A stretch of 10,065 nt of DNA from Dehalococcoidia bacterium (GTDB lineage Bacteria > Chloroflexota > Dehalococcoidia > GIF9 > UBA5620): contig JADHWZ010000071.1 of the NCBI GenBank assembly GCA_016783225.1, forward strand, positions 1 to 10,065, written 5' to 3'. The notes beneath the pieces were generated by a model that saw only the letters and a list, made by a program, of their open reading frames with translations, was not told where the DNA came from and made no database searches. The position numbers were made by a program, and so were the translations under genes. Shown in pieces: positions 5,644 through 10,065 of the stretch; positions within the stretch are counted from its first letter, which is position 1, and every line of letters starts with the position of its first letter.

Positions 5644-6111
5644 CCAGCCCGTCCCCAATTTCGCCTGATGCCCTGATCCTGGCTGGCAATTCGCTCCGTT
5701 TCTCCCATGTTCGCGTACTCCCACCAGTTTCCTCCTGCCTTTGAAGTCTGAGAGCAGACCCACGCAGCCAACACGCGAGTTCTTGCTTTTCAGGTTGCTT
5801 GGCTCCAGTAGTCTTCGAAAATGGCCCGGAAATATCATCAGCTTTTTCCGCTACGCCTTCTCATCCTGAGGATCGTCAATGATAGTCCTCGTACAAAGCA
5901 GTAAGCATTATGTAAACAGGCTCTTTTTCCTTGCCGGACCACCTTGGCACCTGCGGAATCCGGGGAACTACCGGATACGCGAAGCAAGCCTGCTATTGGC
6001 TCCCCTCCCCAGGATTGCTTCAGCACTGCGTGCGCCACAATAAACGAAGAGCCAAATGCTCGGACACGTCTTTGTACGTATAACCCCGGTACGCAGGGCA
6101 GGGCCTTCGCC
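5644..6111. other. intergenic stretch between tRNA-Arg and the kor operon
   Basis: No gene or RNA is supported. Frames on both strands here are extensions of the tRNA or of the ferredoxin frame without conserved residues. Small dyads such as TCCGG-N7-CCGGA (5960-5976 region) are too weak to interpret. There is no clear terminator for the tRNA. The stretch may hold upstream control sites of the kor operon, but none is recognised besides those listed next. Confidence 0.4.
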
Positions 6112-6141
6112 TTGTCCATAGCAGCACGAAATTGCTATACT
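6112..6141 (+). promoter_or_regulatory. kor operon promoter with an internal dyad
   Basis: TTGTCC (6112-6117) and TATACT (6136-6141) are 18 bases apart, with a TGC extended -10 element directly before the -10. The dyad ATAGCA-N9-TGCTAT (6118-6123, 6133-6138) fills the spacer and enters the -10, an arrangement expected for repressor binding. The start would be near 6148, leaving a very short leader of about 9 bases before korD, so the promoter could alternatively be a secondary one. Confidence 0.45.
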
Positions 6142-6156
6142 TACAGGGATTCCGTC

Positions 6157-6432
6157 ATGAAATTGTGGAGAAAGCCTTTCGATTACGCAGACAAGGCTAC
6201 AGCCCGCGGCCATGTATATATAGACAATGATAGGTGCAAGGGATGTGGCTACTGCGTCGAGTTCTGTCCCCGAAAAGTACTCAAGATGGGTACAGAACTA
6301 AGTCCCAAAGGGTACAACCTGGCCTTTGTTGAAGACGAGGATAAGTGCCTTGCTTGTGGCTTTTGCGAGGTAATCTGCCCTGAGTTTGCCATAACAGTCT
6401 CCTCAGATGACAACGACAACAGGGCTAGTTAG
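6157..6432 (+). CDS. korD: 2-oxoacid:ferredoxin oxidoreductase, ferredoxin (delta) subunit
   Basis: The 91-residue protein carries two complete 4Fe-4S motifs: C27-x2-C30-x2-C33-x3-C37-P and C64-x2-C67-x2-C70-x3-C74-P. This is a bacterial-type 2[4Fe-4S] ferredoxin, the electron outlet of 2-oxoacid oxidoreductases. The order of this gene followed by alpha, beta and gamma subunits matches korDABC. The start at 6157 has AGGGA (6145-6149) seven bases upstream and gives the normal subunit length. A longer frame starting at 5944 exists, but its extra 71 residues have no ferredoxin-like content and overlap the promoter, so it is rejected. The tail after the second cluster is short and acidic. The next gene starts 12 bases after the stop. 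Confidence 0.9.
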   Translation: MKLWRKPFDYADKATARGHVYIDNDRCKGCGYCVEFCPRKVLKMGTELSPKGYNLAFVEDEDKCLACGFCEVICPEFAITVSSDDNDNRAS

Positions 6433-6444
6433 CATGACAGAGCT

Positions 6445-7596
6445 ATGACTGAAAAACAGGGACTGGTGGGAGAATTCTTCATAAATGGCGACGTGGCCTG
6501 TGCTGAAGGAGCTATTAGCGCAGGGTGCCGTTTCTTTGCCGGTTACCCTATCACGCCAGCTACCGAGACAGCTGAGAGGATGAGCCTACGGTTGCCTCAA
6601 GTGGATGGCGTGTATATCCAGATGGAGGATGAAATGGCTTCCATGAATGCTGTGCTTGGTGCATCCTGGGCAGGCATGAAAGCCATGACAACTACGTCTG
6701 GCCCGGGGTTCAGCCTGATGATGGAGAATCTAGGATTGGGAGTGATGCTGGAAACTCCCTGCGTACTGGTTAACATTCAGCGAGCCGGGCCCTCCACCGG
6801 GCTACCCACTTTGCCAGGGCAACAGGACATGATGCAAGCTCGATGGGGCTCTCATGGCAGCTACGAGATAATTGCCTTGTCGCCAAGCTCCCCGCAGGAG
6901 ATATTTGACCTTACCATAACTGCCTTTGATCTCTCCGAGAAATATCGGGTTCCCGTGCTGGTCATGTCTGATGAGGTGGTAGGCCATATGAGTGAGAAAG
7001 TGGTCATGCGGCAGGTAGCCCCCGAAAGCCTCGTTACTCGACGGCGCCCTGAGGTGGAACCAGAGGAATATCTGCCCTACGGGACAGATGGCAGCCTGAT
7101 CCCACCTATGGCTGTGGCCGGGGAAGGATACCGCTTCCACGTTACTGGTCTGACGCACGATGAGAGGGGCTATCCGGTAATGACCGCTGAGGCGCAAGAC
7201 CGCCTGATACGCCGTCTGGTGGACAAGATACGAGTCAACAAGGCCGACATAATTAGGTACAAGGAAATCCAGGTTGAGGATGCAGATGTCATAGTCTGCG
7301 CCTACGGAATTACCACCCGCATTGCCCAGTTCGCAGTAAAGCTGGCGCGAGACAAAGGAATTCGGGCTGGGCTTTTGCAACTCATAACAATATGGCCATT
7401 CGCCGAGGAGCACATCAGAGAACTCTCGTCACAAGCTACGGCATTTGTAGTCCCCGAGATAAACTACGGTCAGATTGTGCTTGAGGTAGAAAGGTGCGCC
7501 GGAGATAGGGCTAGAGCAATACTTGTGCCTCACATGGGTGGAGGCGTGCACTCTCCCGAGGCCATTCTGGAAGCGATACAGGAGGCAGCGCGTTGA
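6445..7596 (+). CDS. korA: 2-oxoacid:ferredoxin oxidoreductase, alpha subunit
   Basis: The 383-residue protein matches the KorA/VorB-type alpha subunit. It has GYPITPATE (33-41), TTTSGPGFSLM (82-92), RAGPSTGLPT (113-122), then the transketolase C-terminal-like domain from about 280 to the end. With KorB it binds thiamine diphosphate at the subunit interface and oxidatively decarboxylates a 2-oxoacid to its acyl-CoA, reducing ferredoxin; the reaction is reversible in autotrophs. 2-Oxoglutarate is the most likely substrate by subunit layout, but branched-chain 2-oxoacids (VOR type) cannot be excluded from sequence alone. The ATG at 6445 has only a weak ribosome site, and translation may be coupled to korD, which ends 12 bases before. 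A long antisense frame across it (6802-7413) is a shadow. Confidence 0.92.
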   Translation: MTEKQGLVGEFFINGDVACAEGAISAGCRFFAGYPITPATETAERMSLRLPQVDGVYIQMEDEMASMNAVLGASWAGMKAMTTTSGPGFSLMMENLGLGVMLETPCVLVNIQRAGPSTGLPTLPGQQDMMQARWGSHGSYEIIALSPSSPQEIFDLTITAFDLSEKYRVPVLVMSDEVVGHMSEKVVMRQVAPESLVTRRRPEVEPEEYLPYGTDGSLIPPMAVAGEGYRFHVTGLTHDERGYPVMTAEAQDRLIRRLVDKIRVNKADIIRYKEIQVEDADVIVCAYGITTRIAQFAVKLARDKGIRAGLLQLITIWPFAEEHIRELSSQATAFVVPEINYGQIVLEVERCAGDRARAILVPHMGGGVHSPEAILEAIQEAAR

Positions 7597-8453
7597 CTGG
7601 TACCGTGAACGAAGAAGATGCGTCCATCGCGAAATACCTGAGGCAGGATAGAATGCCCCACATATGGTGCTCCGGCTGTGGCATTGGGCCAGTCCTCGGC
7701 TGTTTTCTCAGGGCTATCGACCGGGCCCAAATCGACCCGGATAAGATAGCTGTCATTTCAGGAATAGGCTGCACAGGCAGAGTTGCTGGCTATGTCAAGC
7801 TCGATTCGTTTCATACCACCCACGGCCGTGCCATTCCATTTGCCACTGGCCTAAAGCTAGCCAACCCAGAGCTAAACGCGGTGGTATTCTCTGGAGATGG
7901 AGACCTGGTTGCCATCGGTGGCAATCACTTGATACACGCCGCACGCCGTAACATAGATATGACCGTAATCTGTGTAAATAACTTCAATTATGGTATGACC
8001 GGCGGGCAGGTAGGTCCCACTGCCCCCTTTGAAGCTCGCACTACCACCACTCCGTACGGCAATTTCGAGTTTCCCTTTAACTTGCCGTACCTGACATCTG
8101 CCAGTGGTGCATCGTATGTAGCTCGTTGGACGGTGCTACATATACGTCAATTGGACACCGCCATCGCGGAGGCTCTGACTAAACCAGGTTTCAGCTTCAT
8201 CGAGGTGATCGCCCCGTGTCCTCCAGTGTACGGTCGTATGAACAAGGAGCCAGAGGGCACCGATTCATTGCATTACTATCAGGAGCGAAGTGTAGTACGA
8301 AACGGTGCAGACCCCAAGGATGCGGACATTCACCTGAACGGACCTATAGTGGTGGGCAAGTTCATAGACAGACAACGCCCTACACTCTGGGACAATCTCA
8401 ATCAAGTGGTCAGTAAAGCAAAGGAGAGAGCCACAGCGAAGGCAAAGGTATAG
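7593..8453 (+). CDS. korB: 2-oxoacid:ferredoxin oxidoreductase, beta subunit
   Basis: The 286-residue protein is the thiamine-diphosphate-binding beta subunit. It has WCSGCG (25-30), GIGCTGR (57-63), HGRAIPFATG (77-86), and the cofactor signature GDGD (101-104) ending in NN (129-130), where the metal and pyrophosphate bind. C26, C29, C60 and C209 fit the four cysteines that hold the catalytic [4Fe-4S] cluster in this family. The start is TTG at 7593, overlapping the korA stop (TGA 7594-7596), with AGGAGG (7580-7585) seven bases ahead. A GTG four codons later lies too far from that site. The overlap implies translational coupling and a fixed alpha:beta ratio. The C-terminal 60 residues are Lys/Arg-rich, as is usual. 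Confidence 0.94.
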   Translation: MTGTVNEEDASIAKYLRQDRMPHIWCSGCGIGPVLGCFLRAIDRAQIDPDKIAVISGIGCTGRVAGYVKLDSFHTTHGRAIPFATGLKLANPELNAVVFSGDGDLVAIGGNHLIHAARRNIDMTVICVNNFNYGMTGGQVGPTAPFEARTTTTPYGNFEFPFNLPYLTSASGASYVARWTVLHIRQLDTAIAEALTKPGFSFIEVIAPCPPVYGRMNKEPEGTDSLHYYQERSVVRNGADPKDADIHLNGPIVVGKFIDRQRPTLWDNLNQVVSKAKERATAKAKV

Positions 8454-8455
8454 CT

Positions 8456-8478
8456 AAGGACGGGAATTCCGCGTCCTT
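8456..8478 (+). other. intercistronic hairpin between korB and korC
   Basis: AAGGACG (8456-8462) pairs with CGTCCTT (8472-8478) around a nine-base loop that contains the palindrome GGAATTCC. No T tract follows, so a Rho-independent terminator is unlikely. It could stabilise the upstream mRNA or tune korC expression. It fills the only real gap in an otherwise tightly packed operon. Confidence 0.5.
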
Positions 8479-8501
8479 TGACTTAGCTACCTCAGAAACA
8501 A

Positions 8502-9050
8502 ATGGGTAGAAAAGAGATCAGAATAGCGGGTTTTGGCGGCCAGGGGATTGTACTGTCGGGCTCCATAGTGGGCAAAGCCGCTTCAATATACGAGAAGGGC
8601 TACGCCGCACTGACGCAAAGCTATGGGCCCGAGTCCCGTGGCGGCTCCTGCCGTGCCGAGGTAATAGTCAGCGACGCTCCAATAGACTACCCCTACGTGA
8701 TAAACCCCCAGGTCCAAATCATCTTATCCCAGGAGGCCTACACCCAATACGGGCAGAATGCCCCACCAGGCACACTGGTAATCATCGATGCAGATTTGGT
8801 AAAGGCCGATCCATCCCAGAACCCCAAGCCTCTTCCAATCCCGGCCAGCCGCATGGCCCAGGACTTAGGACATCCTGTAGTAGCCAACATCATCATGCTG
8901 GGATTTCTGGCAGCAAAAGGCGATTTGGTATCTTCTGAAGCTCTTAGGAAGGCCATCTTGGATTCTGTACCGCCGGGAACTGAAGAGTTCAACATGAAGG
9001 CCTTCGAGTTAGGCCATCGTTATGATATCGAGCATAAAGGGGAAGACTGA
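8502..9050 (+). CDS. korC: 2-oxoacid:ferredoxin oxidoreductase, gamma subunit
   Basis: The 182-residue protein matches the gamma/KorC domain. It has the glycine-rich GFGGQG (10-15), ALTQSYGPESRGG (36-48), and a later block VVANIIMLGFLAAKG (about 125-139). These are the standard features of the subunit that associates with KorAB and is often fused to the alpha subunit in longer enzymes. Length is normal. The ATG at 8502 lacks a clear Shine-Dalgarno site, since the preceding bases are ACAAA, unlike korB. It is separated from korB by a 48-base gap holding a hairpin. Its last 29 bases overlap the start of the following flavoprotein gene. Confidence 0.92.
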   Translation: MGRKEIRIAGFGGQGIVLSGSIVGKAASIYEKGYAALTQSYGPESRGGSCRAEVIVSDAPIDYPYVINPQVQIILSQEAYTQYGQNAPPGTLVIIDADLVKADPSQNPKPLPIPASRMAQDLGHPVVANIIMLGFLAAKGDLVSSEALRKAILDSVPPGTEEFNMKAFELGHRYDIEHKGED

Positions 9051-10065
9051 CGTCAGCAAGTCTCATGGTGCTGCCGTCATTGGCAGCACTGTCGCCGCTA
9101 TACAGACAGCTCTCACCCTAGCCCAGATGGGGGTTGAGGTTAAGGTTTTTGCAGACTCAGCAGCACTGGGCTGGGACCATGCTGCAAACCCTATATCCGG
9201 CAGCTCTTCCCATGACCGACGCTTCCTCTGGCCACTCTCATTGCGGATGGCCACTCACCCCTTAGTAACTTTGTACACTGACGCCGAAGTAGAATCCATA
9301 CAGAGGAGGAAGGGGAATTTCAAGATACAAGTCGCACAACGTCCCCGCTACATACATGAGAACCTGTGCACCAGCTGTGGTCGTTGCGAACTTGAATGCT
9401 CGGCGAAAGTAACTGCCCTGCTGGACAGCCAAAAGGCAACGCATAGCGCTATTCATGCGCCGCTTCTGGAGGCAAAGGCTGTCCCCTCGGCCTATATAAT
9501 AGACAAGAAGGAACCTGCGCCATGCCATGTGGCATGTCCCCTTGGTATCAACGTCCAGGGATTCGTTTCATTGCTGGCAAACGGCAAGACTGACAGGGCC
9601 TTGGAACTCATCAATGAAGCAGCGCCACTCGCCGGGGTACTGGGCAGGATTTGTAGGCAGCCCTGCGAACTTAGCTGCTACCGGTCCGAAGTCGACAGCC
9701 CGGTATCCATACGGGCACTTCATCGCTATGCCGCAGACAGTGCGCTCTGTGGAATCAACTACGGGCGCAAGCTCCCCGCCAGGTCTCGGGATGAAAGGAT
9801 AGCCATAGTGGGCAGCGGGCCAGCCGGGCTAACCGCTGCCTGGGAACTTGCTCGCCTGGGGTACTCCCCCACAGTATTTGAATCCCACGGAGCAATTGGC
9901 GGGATGGTCGCCACAGCCATCCCCCGGTTCAGGCTGCCCCGAGAAGTACGCGAAAGGGAAATCGAAGCCATCAAGAATCTCGGCATAGATATAAGAACAG
10001 GAACAACCGTGGGACGTGATGTTGACTTCGCCTACCTCAGAGAGCGTGGCTATCAGGCCTTTTTC
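9022..10065 (+). CDS. HdrA/GltD-like FAD and iron-sulfur oxidoreductase, N-terminal part
   Basis: The frame is open to the right edge (348 codons seen). From about 16 to 45 it has an HdrA-type Rossmann start, but the usual GxGxxG reads GSTVAA. Residues about 75-130 resemble HdrA (NFKIQV, PRY) with a ferredoxin motif C116-x2-C119-x2-C122-x3-C126. Residues about 155-245 match the [4Fe-4S] domain of GltD/dihydropyrimidine dehydrogenase (C168, C172, C211, C215, C219). From 258 a second FAD-binding fold begins with VGSGPAG (263-269) and ELARLGYSPTVFE. GltD-like modules move electrons between NAD(P)H and flavin/Fe-S centres, so this protein may link the Kor enzyme's ferredoxin to another carrier. 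The ATG at 9022, 29 bases inside korC, is the only normal start ahead of the conserved part. It has a modest AGG eight bases before it. The missing C-terminus prevents a firmer call. Confidence 0.8.
   Translation, partial: MISSIKGKTDVSKSHGAAVIGSTVAAIQTALTLAQMGVEVKVFADSAALGWDHAANPISGSSSHDRRFLWPLSLRMATHPLVTLYTDAEVESIQRRKGNFKIQVAQRPRYIHENLCTSCGRCELECSAKVTALLDSQKATHSAIHAPLLEAKAVPSAYIIDKKEPAPCHVACPLGINVQGFVSLLANGKTDRALELINEAAPLAGVLGRICRQPCELSCYRSEVDSPVSIRALHRYAADSALCGINYGRKLPARSRDERIAIVGSGPAGLTAAWELARLGYSPTVFESHGAIGGMVATAIPRFRLPREVREREIEAIKNLGIDIRTGTTVGRDVDFAYLRERGYQAFF

Noticed and set aside
5559..5838. minus-strand frames across tRNA-Arg reading GGIRTHDP-like peptides
   Set aside because: This peptide pattern is the classic antisense translation of tRNA genes.
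5944..6156. N-terminal extension of the ferredoxin frame
   Set aside because: The added residues are unlike any ferredoxin leader and cover the promoter; the start at 6157 gives the normal length.
6802..7413. 203-codon open frame on the minus strand
   Set aside because: It lies entirely antisense to korA, whose motifs are unmistakable, and its translation shows no family pattern.

Overview
The window reads as a piece of chromosome from an anaerobic bacterium, carrying a small decayed integrated element at one end and an energy-metabolism operon at the other. Both tRNA genes encode their own CCA ends, Shine-Dalgarno sites are canonical, and a CIRCE-like operator is present. A korDABC set is followed by an HdrA/GltD-like flavoprotein. 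Together these would suit a strict anaerobe such as a member of the Chloroflexota (Dehalococcoidia-like), but the lineage is an inference from gene content, not a search result.

Layout: (1) 1-269 is the 3' end of an acyl-CoA dehydrogenase gene. (2) 322-4618 is flanked by a perfect 38-bp direct repeat. The right copy is the 3' half of an intact tRNA-CAU gene (4581-4655, minus strand). The left copy is an orphan tRNA 3' half lying next to the frameshifted C-terminus of a tyrosine integrase. This is the signature of an integrative element that entered a tRNA gene and has since decayed. Inside are a CorA-type divalent cation transporter (1454-2560), an IS3-family transposase fragment, a region of operator-like palindromes, a small possible HTH protein started by TTG, and an unrecognised three-helix membrane protein (3868-4458), with long stretches of apparently non-coding, eroded DNA between them. 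(3) 4824-5441 holds a strong sigma70 promoter overlapped by a CIRCE-like inverted repeat, an FmdB-family zinc-ribbon gene, and a 39-codon gene for a Cys/His-rich mini-protein. (4) 5531-5643 is a tRNA-Arg(UCU) gene with its own promoter. (5) 6112-10065 is the operon korD-korA-korB-korC followed by a partial flavin/iron-sulfur oxidoreductase that overlaps korC and runs off the right edge.

The right-hand operon makes a four-subunit 2-oxoacid:ferredoxin oxidoreductase: KorA and KorB hold thiamine diphosphate and one cluster, KorC is the gamma subunit, and KorD is a 2[4Fe-4S] ferredoxin. The gene translationally coupled behind it combines an HdrA-like segment with a GltD-like [4Fe-4S]/FAD module. 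It probably passes electrons between reduced ferredoxin and a pyridine nucleotide or another carrier. The most notable points are the tRNA-bounded decayed element, the CIRCE-like operator on an fmdB gene, the orphan zinc mini-protein, and the fused flavoprotein whose first Rossmann fold has lost its glycine motif.
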